From: Polynucleobacter sp. AP-Ainpum-60-G11
GTDB lineage: Bacteria > Pseudomonadota > Gammaproteobacteria > Burkholderiales > Burkholderiaceae
Reading direction: 5' to 3'
DNA length: 64,000 bases
Assembly (NCBI RefSeq): GCF_018688375.1
Contig: NZ_CP061318.1
Location: 124,001 to 188,000, forward strand
Made by a program: the position numbers and the translations under genes. The notes under the pieces are model-generated. The model was given only the letters and a program-made list of their open reading frames with translations, ran no database searches and was not told the origin of the DNA. Of this stretch, positions 57,266-64,000 are shown piece after piece. Each line of letters begins with the position of its first letter. Positions within the stretch are counted from its first letter, which is position 1.

Positions 57266-58285
57266 ATGAAAATCTGTGTGATCGGTGGAGGGGGCGCAAT
57301 TGGCGGTTACCTTGCTGTCATGTTGGCGCGAGCTGGCAATGATGTCACGGTTGTTGCGCGTGGCACTACATTAGCTGCGATCAAAGAACGCGGACTGGCA
57401 TTGATTATGGATGACCAGCCTGAGCCTTTGGTTGCCCAGGTAAAAGCAGTTGAAAAAATTCGAGATGCAGAAACGCCAGACGTAGTGATTTTGGCGGTGA
57501 AGGCGCATCAGGTTGAGCCGATCATTGAAGATCTTGCTGCCATCATGGGCCCAGAAACTATATTGATTCCGATGCAGAATGGAATTCCATGGTGGTACTT
57601 CCAGAAGTTGGGTGGTGACTATCAAGACCATTCAGTTGAAACAGTGGACGCTGGTGGTGTTGCGAAGAATGCAATTAATCCAAACAACATTATTGGTTGC
57701 GTGGTGTATCCAGCCACCTTTACCCAAGCCCCTGGCGTAATTCGTCACGTTGAGGGAAATCGTTTTCCATTGGGTGAGCTAGATGGCAAGCAGACCGATC
57801 GTATTCAGAAGATGTCTGAAATGATGTCAGCCGCTGGATTTAAATCACCAATCCTGGAGGATATTCGCTCTGAAATTTGGTTGAAGTTGTGGGGCAATAT
57901 GACTTTCAATCCAATCAGCTCGTTGACTCATGGCACATTGGAAGGCATTTGCCAGTATCCGCTTACCAAAGAGTTGGCTCGCAACATGATGGCTGAAGCA
58001 CAAACTATTGCTGAGAAGTTGGGTGTGACTTTCCGTGTCGATATTGAGCGTCGTATTGCTGGTGCCGAAAAAGTGGGCAAACACAAAACATCGATGTTGC
58101 AAGACTTGGAAGCGGGCCGTAGCTTAGAGATCGATGCTTTATTAGGCTCTGTGATTGAGCTTGGCAAGATTACCGAAACACCAACACCTTGCCTCAATAC
58201 GGTCTTTGCATTAACTAAGTACCTTGATGAAAATGTTCAAGCATCTAAAGGAAGCTTGGCATTACCTTCAGTTTCTGGTTACTAA
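57266..58285 (+). CDS. 2-dehydropantoate 2-reductase family protein
   Basis: NADPH-dependent reductase of the PanE/ApbA fold, 339 residues. N-terminal Rossmann motif VIGGGGAIGGYLAVMLA (about 5-21), the substrate-pocket NGIPWW loop (about 98-103), and the helical C-terminal domain with SEIWLKLWGNMTFNPISSLT carrying the conserved Lys and Asn. About 30 residues longer than E. coli PanE. Members of this larger subgroup are not all pantothenate enzymes; the chromosomal context here (symporter, FAH-family protein) leaves a catabolic role possible. A GGAG stands 7 nt before the ATG. Confidence 0.85.
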   Translation: MKICVIGGGGAIGGYLAVMLARAGNDVTVVARGTTLAAIKERGLALIMDDQPEPLVAQVKAVEKIRDAETPDVVILAVKAHQVEPIIEDLAAIMGPETILIPMQNGIPWWYFQKLGGDYQDHSVETVDAGGVAKNAINPNNIIGCVVYPATFTQAPGVIRHVEGNRFPLGELDGKQTDRIQKMSEMMSAAGFKSPILEDIRSEIWLKLWGNMTFNPISSLTHGTLEGICQYPLTKELARNMMAEAQTIAEKLGVTFRVDIERRIAGAEKVGKHKTSMLQDLEAGRSLEIDALLGSVIELGKITETPTPCLNTVFALTKYLDENVQASKGSLALPSVSGY

Positions 58286-58333
58286 GAATCTATAGAAATA
58301 TTGAGATTCAATAGTTAAAGTAATTCAGTATTA

Positions 58334-58368
58334 AAAAACCCTCACCACTAATCATGGTGAGGGTTTTT
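58334..58368. terminator. Bidirectional Rho-independent terminator
   Basis: AAAAACCCTCACCA and its mirror TGGTGAGGGTTTTT form a perfect 14-bp stem with a 7-nt loop. It lies between two convergent genes (PanE-like, plus; FAH-family, minus) and has T-tracts in both directions. Confidence 0.92.
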
Positions 58369-58406
58369 GTTTTCAGTCTAAGCTTTAGATCGGAAAATAA
58401 GATGAC

Positions 58407-59174
58407 TTATTCAAAACGATTATCTAAGCGTCCAACGCCATCAATGATGATGCTGACAGTGCTGCCGGGTTTCATAGAGCCAACGCCCACGGAAGTTCCG
58501 CAAGCAATAATGTCGCCAGCTTGTAGTGGAACATCTTGAGATATCAGGCTGATCAATTTTGCTGGCGGGAAAATCATGTCAACAACGGGATAGTTCTGAC
58601 GCTCTTGATCATTCAGAATGGTTTTAATTGTTAACTTGCTTGGGTCTACATCAGTGGTGATGTAGGGGCCAAAGACGCCAAAGGTATTAAAACTCTTAGA
58701 GCGTGTCCATTGCGCGTATCCAGGATCGCGATTCAAAATCTCAATTGCAGTGACATCATTAATGCAGGTGTAGCCAAAAATTGCAGCAGCTGCTTGTGAT
58801 TCATCAACTTCATGACATGGTTTGCCAATGACAATGCCGAGTTCGCCTTCATAAACGACTTTTCCAGAGTATGACTTTGGCGTGCGAATCACTTGATTGG
58901 CGGCCAAGAAAGAGTTATTGCCTTTCAGAAAATATAAGGGCTCTGCCGGTACGGCATGCTCAAGCTTAGTCACCAGTGCATGAAAGTTGTCGACCATGGC
59001 AACCATTTTCGATGGGGTGCATGGGATATCGATGGTGACATTAGACAGCATTAATGACTCTCCAGTAGCCTGGGGATTATTAAATAGATCGCCGGTATAC
59101 ACGGCAATTTGATCGCCCTGTATTTGTCCTAAGCCGGATTTGCCTTGATGTTGAAATCTGAGCCATTGCGCCAT
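58407..59174 (-). CDS. Fumarylacetoacetate hydrolase family protein
   Basis: 255 residues; the catalytic/metal core has VVYEGELGIVIGKP (Glu ligands), GYTCINDVTA and the RSKSFNTFGVFGP segment. The FAH superfamily covers hydrolases, decarboxylases and isomerases of acylpyruvate-like compounds, so exact reaction is unknown. A short N-terminal domain is present. Divergent from the GrdB-like gene with a 56-nt gap that includes its ribosome site (TCAGGAG before the ATG at 59174). Confidence 0.9.
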   Translation of the reverse strand: MAQWLRFQHQGKSGLGQIQGDQIAVYTGDLFNNPQATGESLMLSNVTIDIPCTPSKMVAMVDNFHALVTKLEHAVPAEPLYFLKGNNSFLAANQVIRTPKSYSGKVVYEGELGIVIGKPCHEVDESQAAAAIFGYTCINDVTAIEILNRDPGYAQWTRSKSFNTFGVFGPYITTDVDPSKLTIKTILNDQERQNYPVVDMIFPPAKLISLISQDVPLQAGDIIACGTSVGVGSMKPGSTVSIIIDGVGRLDNRFE

Positions 59175-59230
59175 AATGAATTCTCCTGATAGTTAATATT
59201 TAATAAGCAATATCTTACAGGGATGGATTG

Positions 59231-60166
59231 ATGAGCAAAAATTCTGAATTGCAGTTTGCGCCCGAATTAGACCAGCCCGTTCGCTATATTGAGCGCACTC
59301 GTAATTACTATCTTGGTTTGGGGTATGAAACACCCTATGTTTGGGCGCACTACATTGAAGTGCCTTTTACCCCACTGCAAAAGCCGCTCAATCAATCGAT
59401 CCTGGGCTTAGTCACCACCGCAGTACCCTTTGATGCCAGCAAAGGTCCTCAAGGACCTGGCGCATCCTATAACGCTGCAGCTAAGTTTTACGATCCTTAT
59501 ATCCGCTCAATTGACGAGGATGCAGACTTGCGTATTGCGCACGTTGGTATTGATAGGCGGAACGCGAATATGCAGGATAGCAATTGTTGGTTTCCATTGG
59601 ATGCATCCAGACGGGCTATTGCTAAGGGGCGTATTCAATCCTTGTCCCAGCATTTTTATGGTCTACCCACTAATCGTAGTCAACGACATACTCTGGAGAT
59701 TGATGCGCCCTTGATTCTGAGTAAGATGCGTGCAGATCACGTTGATGTTGCCGTGCTGATTCCGAATTGCCCGATCTGTCATCAAAGTCAAAGTTTGTTG
59801 GCGCGTTATCTGGAGGCTGCCGGTATTCCAACAGTCATCATGGGTGCAGCAAAAGATATTGTGGAGTATTGCGGTGTGCCACGTTTCCTCTTTAGTGATT
59901 TTCCGCTGGGTAATGCTGCAGCGCTGCCCAATGATATTGAATCGCAAGACTCCAATTTTGAATTAGCTCTTCGTTTGTTAGAGGGTGCTCCAGGTGCGCG
60001 AACAACGGTGCAGTCCCCTTTAGTTTGGGCTTCTGATCCTGCCTGGAAATTAGATTATTCCAATCTTGAACGACTTACCGCTGAGGAAATTGCGCGCTTG
60101 CGTGATGAGGCAGAAAAGGCGCGCATCACTGCACGCGATATCAGAGTCAAAAGTGTTGGTGCTTAG
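59231..60166 (+). CDS. Glycine/sarcosine/D-proline reductase selenoprotein B-like protein (Cys form)
   Basis: 311 residues from the ATG at 59231 (AGGGATGG upstream; a TTG precedes it). The segment VDVAVLIPNCPICHQSQSL (Cys180, Cys183) followed by LEAAGIPTVIM resembles the redox loop of GrdB/PrdB-type reductases, where anaerobes use selenocysteine. Here no in-frame UGA is present and cysteines stand in its place. No GrdA or GrdC partners are adjacent, so classical glycine reduction is unlikely; such stand-alone homologues occur in aerobic proteobacteria with unknown role. Its end overlaps ispB by 4 nt. Confidence 0.75.
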   Translation: MSKNSELQFAPELDQPVRYIERTRNYYLGLGYETPYVWAHYIEVPFTPLQKPLNQSILGLVTTAVPFDASKGPQGPGASYNAAAKFYDPYIRSIDEDADLRIAHVGIDRRNANMQDSNCWFPLDASRRAIAKGRIQSLSQHFYGLPTNRSQRHTLEIDAPLILSKMRADHVDVAVLIPNCPICHQSQSLLARYLEAAGIPTVIMGAAKDIVEYCGVPRFLFSDFPLGNAAALPNDIESQDSNFELALRLLEGAPGARTTVQSPLVWASDPAWKLDYSNLERLTAEEIARLRDEAEKARITARDIRVKSVGA

Positions 60167-61167
60167 GTCTGCCTAGATAAAGAGTATTTGCACAAGGCAT
60201 GTAATGCTGTTGTTGCCTCATTTGCAGGGAAGTCTTTGAGGCATTCGAGCGCCAAATCAACCTCCCTTTTCGCAGCGGCTTGGGTGTAATCCAAAGCACC
60301 TGAATTTTGAACTGCACTCAGAATCTGTTGGAAGACATCATCTGGTAAATCTTGATTTTGTTCGATTGCGGCGCGAACCAGTAAGCGCTCTTCAGTAGTG
60401 CCATTTTCAAGCAGGTAAATGAGCGGCAATGTCGGTTTGCCTTCCCTCAAATCATCGCCAGCATTTTTCCCCATTTGGGATGCATCAGCGGTGTAATCCA
60501 GAAGGTCATCCATTAACTGGAAGGCGGTACCAATGTGGCGACCGAATGCAGCAGCTTGCTCTCGGAATTCATCTGGGACGTTTGTCAAAATTGCCCCCAG
60601 CTCGGTGGAGGCTTCAAATAACTTAGCGGTTTTATAGCGAATCACCCGTAAATAGCTCTCTTCGTCTACTTCAGGGTCATTCATATTGAGGAGTTGTAAA
60701 ACTTCTCCCTCAGCAATCGTATTGGTTGCATCAGATAGGATTTCCATGACGCGGAGGTCATTGGGCCCCACCATCATCTGAAAGGCCCTGGAATACAGAA
60801 AATCACCCACAAGTACGCTTGCAGCATTGCCAAAAGCAGCATTTGCAGTTTCTCTACCCCTTCTCAGGGTGGATTCATCGACGACATCATCATGAAGTAG
60901 GGTGGCGGTGTGGATAAATTCCACTACGGCCGCCAGCTCTAAGGCATGGGGAGTTTCTTTACCATTGGCTAAGGCCTTGCTTACTAAGAGTAATAGGGCT
61001 GGTCGAACCCGTTTCCCGCCCGCCTGGATGATGTAAGTCGAGATTTGGTCGATTAAAGCCACTTTTGAGGCTAATCGCAGGCGAATCACTTCATCTAAGG
61101 CCTTGAAATCTAAGGCAATTGGGGCCAAAATTTGGCTTAACTCATTGGTTTTGACAGTGCTCGTCAT
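60163..61167 (-). CDS. ispB: Octaprenyl diphosphate synthase
   Basis: Makes the ubiquinone side chain by trans-prenyl chain elongation. 334 residues; first Asp-rich motif LLHDDVVDEST (Asp93, Asp94, Asp97), GGKRVRPAL near 50-58, and second motif in QLMDDLLDYTAD. The residues before the first motif (small, no bulky Phe-Phe pair) fit a long-chain product. Divergent from rplU; the rplU -35 box lies within its first codons. Confidence 0.95.
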   Translation of the reverse strand: MTSTVKTNELSQILAPIALDFKALDEVIRLRLASKVALIDQISTYIIQAGGKRVRPALLLLVSKALANGKETPHALELAAVVEFIHTATLLHDDVVDESTLRRGRETANAAFGNAASVLVGDFLYSRAFQMMVGPNDLRVMEILSDATNTIAEGEVLQLLNMNDPEVDEESYLRVIRYKTAKLFEASTELGAILTNVPDEFREQAAAFGRHIGTAFQLMDDLLDYTADASQMGKNAGDDLREGKPTLPLIYLLENGTTEERLLVRAAIEQNQDLPDDVFQQILSAVQNSGALDYTQAAAKREVDLALECLKDFPANEATTALHALCKYSLSRQT

Positions 61168-61179
61168 GCAAGATATAAT
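61151..61179 (+). promoter_or_regulatory. Consensus sigma-70 promoter of rplU-rpmA
   Basis: TTGACA (61151-61156) and TATAAT (61174-61179) are perfect matches with a 17-bp spacer. Transcription should start near 61186, leaving a leader of about 57 nt before rplU. Confidence 0.93.
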
Positions 61180-61188
61180 AATGGGCTT

Positions 61189-61211
61189 AGCTCATCCAGG
61201 GTGGATTAGCT
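61189..61211 (+). promoter_or_regulatory. Hairpin in the rplU leader
   Basis: AGCT-C-ATCCA-GGG-TGGAT-T-AGCT: a 5-bp stem and a 4-bp stem separated by one C/T mismatch, closing a 3-nt loop. It sits right after the predicted start point. It could be a binding site for autogenous control by ribosomal protein L21, a known theme for ribosomal operons, but no experimental support can be seen from sequence. Confidence 0.4.
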
Positions 61212-61242
61212 TAAATGTAGATATTAATTGAGGTTTCAAACC

Positions 61243-61554
61243 ATGTACGCGGTCATAAAAACCGGTGGCAAACAGTATAAAGTTGCTGCAGGCGAAAAAT
61301 TGAAAATAGAACAGATACCAGCGGAAATCGGCAGCGAAATCACTCTTGACCAAGTCTTAGCCGTAGGCGAAGGCGCTTCACTCAAATTGGGTGATCCATT
61401 GGTTAATGGTGCAGCTGTGATGGCCACTGTCGTCTCCCAGGGACGTCACGATAAAGTGACAATCTTTAAGATGCGCCGTCGCAAGCATTATCAAAAGCAC
61501 CAAGGCCATCGTCAGAATTACACAGAAATTCTGATTAACACGATCAAAGCCTAA
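61243..61554 (+). CDS. rplU: 50S ribosomal protein L21
   Basis: 23S rRNA-binding protein. From the ATG at 61243 it has 103 residues, the family length, starting [14 protein letters not shown]; the upstream codons in frame are non-conserved leader. A GAGG lies 9 nt before the ATG. The C-terminus has the conserved [16 protein letters not shown]. Followed 33 nt later by rpmA. Confidence 0.98.
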   Translation: MYAVIKTGGKQYKVAAGEKLKIEQIPAEIGSEITLDQVLAVGEGASLKLGDPLVNGAAVMATVVSQGRHDKVTIFKMRRRKHYQKHQGHRQNYTEILINTIKA

Positions 61555-61587
61555 TTTAGGCTAACGGCTAAATAGCAGGAGAAAGAT

Positions 61588-61848
61588 ATGGCACAGAAAA
61601 AAGGCGGCGGCTCGACACGAAATGGCCGCGACTCAGAATCGAAACGCTTAGGCGTTAAAGTTTTTGGCGGCGAGCAAATCAACGCTGGCAGCATCATCAT
61701 TCGTCAACGTGGTACACGAGTACATCCGGGTATGAACGTTGGTATTGGTAAAGATCACACTTTGTTCGCCTTAGTTGACGGACAAGTGGAATTTGGCGTT
61801 AAGGGTGCTTTGAAGAAGGCCCAGGTTTCAGTTCTCCCGCGTTCATAA
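61588..61848 (+). CDS. rpmA: 50S ribosomal protein L27
   Basis: 86 residues starting [19 protein letters not shown], the conserved N-terminal tail that reaches the peptidyl-transferase centre. No Firmicutes-type cleavable leader. AGGAGAAAG lies ahead of the ATG. Ends the rplU-rpmA unit before a strong terminator. Confidence 0.98.
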   Translation: MAQKKGGGSTRNGRDSESKRLGVKVFGGEQINAGSIIIRQRGTRVHPGMNVGIGKDHTLFALVDGQVEFGVKGALKKAQVSVLPRS

Positions 61849-61906
61849 GACGCCTGACTGAGACACGTTTGATTCAGATTTATTCCGAATTTAACTCTTA
61901 GGAACA

Positions 61907-61931
61907 GGCCTCGCTAAGCGAGGCCTTTTTT
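61907..61931 (+). terminator. Rho-independent terminator of rplU-rpmA
   Basis: GGCCTCGC-TAA-GCGAGGCC followed by six T. The T-tract ends four bases before the obgE ATG (61936), so obgE translation signals are squeezed against it. Confidence 0.95.
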
Positions 61932-61935
61932 ATTC

Positions 61936-63030
61936 ATGAAATTTATAGACGAAGCTCGTATTGAAGTCATCGCCGGCCAAGGTGGCGCCGGGAGTGCCTC
62001 TATGCGCCGCGAAAAGTTTATCGAATTCGGTGGTCCCGATGGTGGCGATGGCGGTAAAGGCGGAAGTGTATGGGCAACTGCAGATCGCAATATCAACACC
62101 TTGATCGACTATCGCTACGCTAAAACGCACACCGCAAAAAATGGTGAGCCTGGCCGTGGTGCTGATTGCTATGGTCGCGCAGGCGACGATATCGAGTTGC
62201 GTATGCCAGTTGGCACCATCATTTCTGATTACGAAACTGGTGAGCCGATCGCTGACTTAACTACCCACGGTGAGCGTCTTTGTTTGGCGCAAGGCGGTGT
62301 TGGTGGTTGGGGAAATATTCACTTCAAGAGTAGTACGAATCGTGCTCCTCGCCAAAAGACGAATGGTAAAGAGGGTGAGCGTCGAAAGCTCAAACTCGAA
62401 TTAAAAGTACTCGCTGATGTAGGTTTGCTAGGCATGCCGAATGCCGGTAAATCCACTTTGATTACTGCAGTATCTAATGCGCGTCCAAAGATTGCAGATT
62501 ATCCGTTTACAACTTTGCATCCAAATTTGGGTGTGGTGCGTGTAGGTGCTGAGCGTAGCTTTGTGATTGCCGATATCCCGGGATTGATTGAGGGTGCTGC
62601 AGAAGGTGCGGGCTTAGGCCATCGCTTCTTAAGGCACTTGCAGCGCACTGGTGTGCTGTTGCATTTAGTCGATATCGCACCATTTGATGACAATATTGAT
62701 CCAGTGGCAGATGCTGTTGCTATCGTGAATGAGTTGCGTAAGTACGATGAAGCTTTGGTTGAAAAACCACGCTGGTTAGTGCTAAACAAAGTCGACATGA
62801 TTCCCGAAGAAGATCGCAAGAAGGTTGTTGCGGACTTTATTAAGCGTTTTAAGTGGAAGGGTCCTGTATTTGAGATATCCGCTTTAACTGGCTTAGGTTG
62901 CGATAAGCTGTGCTACTCATTACAAGATTATTTAGACTCTATTCGCAAGGACAGGGATGATGAGGATGAGCGCGCTGCTGACCCACGTTATCAAGAGCAA
63001 ACTCAGCCAGAAGATAAAACTCCAGATTAA
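61936..63030 (+). CDS. obgE: GTPase ObgE/CgtA
   Basis: Essential ribosome-assembly GTPase. 364 residues: glycine-rich Obg fold (about 1-158, with [14 protein letters not shown]), G domain with GMPNAGKST (about 167-175), [13 protein letters not shown] and SAL motifs, then an acidic C-terminal tail. The Obg N-terminus aligns from the ATG at 61936. No Shine-Dalgarno element is possible because terminator T-tract fills the space. Confidence 0.97.
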   Translation: MKFIDEARIEVIAGQGGAGSASMRREKFIEFGGPDGGDGGKGGSVWATADRNINTLIDYRYAKTHTAKNGEPGRGADCYGRAGDDIELRMPVGTIISDYETGEPIADLTTHGERLCLAQGGVGGWGNIHFKSSTNRAPRQKTNGKEGERRKLKLELKVLADVGLLGMPNAGKSTLITAVSNARPKIADYPFTTLHPNLGVVRVGAERSFVIADIPGLIEGAAEGAGLGHRFLRHLQRTGVLLHLVDIAPFDDNIDPVADAVAIVNELRKYDEALVEKPRWLVLNKVDMIPEEDRKKVVADFIKRFKWKGPVFEISALTGLGCDKLCYSLQDYLDSIRKDRDDEDERAADPRYQEQTQPEDKTPD

Positions 63031-63059
63031 GTAGCAGTCATTCGAGATCCGTATTTGAT

Positions 63060-63842
63060 ATGAACACTCAGAAAGCGAAACGCATCGTAGTAAAGGTAGG
63101 TTCGAGCTTAGTTACCAATAATGGTGAGGGCTTGGATCGTGCTGCAATCGGCATGTGGGCAGAGCAAATGGCTGCCTTGTTATCTTCCGGTCATGAGGTG
63201 TTGATGGTCAGCTCTGGAGCGATTGCTGAGGGCATGCAACGTTTAGGATGGTCTAAGCGCCCAACAGAAATTCATCAGCTACAAGCTGCAGCTGCCGTTG
63301 GTCAAATGGGCTTAGTGCAGGTTTATGAAAGTTGTTTTGCACGTTTTAATTTGCGCAGCGCGCAAGTGTTGCTGACAAATGCAGACTTAGCCCACGTAGA
63401 ACGTAAGGCAAATGCCAATGCGACTTTAGATACATTGTTAAAGCTTGGCGTTGTTCCCATCATCAATGAAAACGATACCGTAGTTACTGATGAAATTAAG
63501 TTCGGCGATAACGATAGCTTAGCCGCTTTAGTGACGAATTTAATTCATGCGGATTTATTGGTAATTCTGACTGATCAGGGCGGCTTATTCACGGCTGATC
63601 CGCGTCAAGATACTTCCGCCACTCTTTTAGGTGATGCTATTGCTGGCGACCCCGCTTTGGAAAAAATGGCTGGTGGCGCTGCTAGTGAACTTAGTAAAGG
63701 TGGCATGCTAACCAAAGTATTGGCTGCGAAAGTTGCCGCACAAACGGGTGCCACAACTATCATTGCTTCTGGGCGCGAGCCTCAGGTTCTCACTCGCTTG
63801 ATGCGTGGTGAGAAAATTGGCACTTATTTGGCTGCTGAATAA
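63060..63842 (+). CDS. proB: Glutamate 5-kinase without PUA domain
   Basis: First step of proline synthesis, ATP-dependent phosphorylation of glutamate. 260 residues of the amino-acid-kinase fold: [11 protein letters not shown] (about 10-20), [44 protein letters not shown] and [11 protein letters not shown]. coli-type ProB has about 367 residues because of a C-terminal PUA domain, which is absent here: the protein ends at IGTYLAAE, where PUA-bearing homologues continue. PUA-less ProBs are known and active in other bacteria. Next to obgE, the usual beta neighbour. Confidence 0.94.
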   Translation: MNTQKAKRIVVKVGSSLVTNNGEGLDRAAIGMWAEQMAALLSSGHEVLMVSSGAIAEGMQRLGWSKRPTEIHQLQAAAAVGQMGLVQVYESCFARFNLRSAQVLLTNADLAHVERKANANATLDTLLKLGVVPIINENDTVVTDEIKFGDNDSLAALVTNLIHADLLVILTDQGGLFTADPRQDTSATLLGDAIAGDPALEKMAGGAASELSKGGMLTKVLAAKVAAQTGATTIIASGREPQVLTRLMRGEKIGTYLAAE

Positions 63843-63875
63843 GTGCCAATTTACGACATCTAGTTCGTTAGGATT

Positions 63876-64000
63876 TTATTCAAATAAGCCGTATGAATTA
63901 GTAGGTTTTGTGCCCCCAGTAAATCCATTTGGATTAAGGGAATGAATAATAGTTTTGATGTTCTTTTCCTGTGAATCGAAGTTGCAGAAAGCGCCTTGCG
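63876..64000 (-). CDS. C-terminal end of an unidentified protein (partial, cut by window edge)
   Basis: On the minus strand one frame is open from the window edge for 40 codons to TAA at 63878-63876, reading QGAFCNFDSQEKN, then IIHSLNPNGFTGG and NSYGLFE. Codon use is like its neighbours. In Burkholderiales a CNP1-like family gene often follows proB, and the QGAFC/C-terminal style would fit, but this identification is from synteny memory only. It converges on proB. Confidence 0.45.
   Translation of the reverse strand, partial: QGAFCNFDSQEKNIKTIIHSLNPNGFTGGTKPTNSYGLFE

Overview
The window reads as one continuous piece of a compact betaproteobacterial chromosome. The gene order mraZ-rsmH-ftsL-ftsI-murE-murF-mraY-murD-ftsW-murG-murC-ddl-ftsQ-ftsA-ftsZ, then peroxiredoxin-lpxC-DUF721-secA-argJ-ATPase-mutT-zapD-coaE-pilD-pilC-pilB, is the Burkholderiales arrangement. 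Base composition close to balanced, short intergenic gaps and many 1-4 nt stop/start overlaps suggest a small-genome freshwater member such as Polynucleobacter. That genus is an inference from synteny and protein character. No rRNA, tRNA, CRISPR array or recognisable transposase gene was seen.

Left part (1-23.5 kb). On the minus strand are prfA (cut by the window edge) and hemA, ung, an M61 peptidase, a DsbC-like disulfide isomerase and a UbiH-type hydroxylase. ychF is on the plus strand and ends in a clear terminator. A small accessory patch at 8.3-10.0 kb holds a winged-helix regulator, a decayed membrane-protein gene and a CatB-like acetyltransferase. It is followed by a minus-strand operon rpe-trpE-trpG-trpD-trpC. 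apaG, mltA and an enoyl-CoA hydratase come next on the plus strand. The biotin genes are split: bioA-bioF-bioD run leftwards with an M20 amidohydrolase behind them, and bioB-coq7 run rightwards.

Middle (23.5-54.1 kb). The division/cell-wall cluster starts with three MraZ boxes at 10-bp spacing in front of mraZ. The same intergenic region carries a palindrome that looks like a LexA operator. The cluster makes UDP-MurNAc-pentapeptide (murC, D, E, F, ddl), lipids I and II (mraY, murG), the septal synthase (ftsW, ftsI) and the division ring (ftsZ, A, Q, L). It is followed by lpxC (lipid A), secA (export), argJ (arginine) and housekeeping genes. A convergent minus-strand block carries zapD, coaE and a reduced type IV pilus set (pilB, pilC, pilD) behind a CorC-type transporter gene.

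Right part (54.1-64 kb). This holds ogt, a lone squalene/phytoene-synthase-like gene, a sodium:solute symporter, a PanE-like reductase, a FAH-family hydrolase, and a homologue of the glycine/D-proline reductase selenoprotein B family with Cys in place of Sec. Next come ispB, rplU-rpmA (behind a perfect consensus sigma-70 promoter), obgE and a ProB lacking the PUA domain. The C-terminal tail of another gene runs off the right edge.

Most of the window is conserved housekeeping DNA. I found no convincing new multi-gene system. The most unusual items are the LexA-like site in front of the division cluster, the pseudogene with its flanking 16-bp inverted repeat, the shortened PilB/PilD pair, and the GrdB-like protein.
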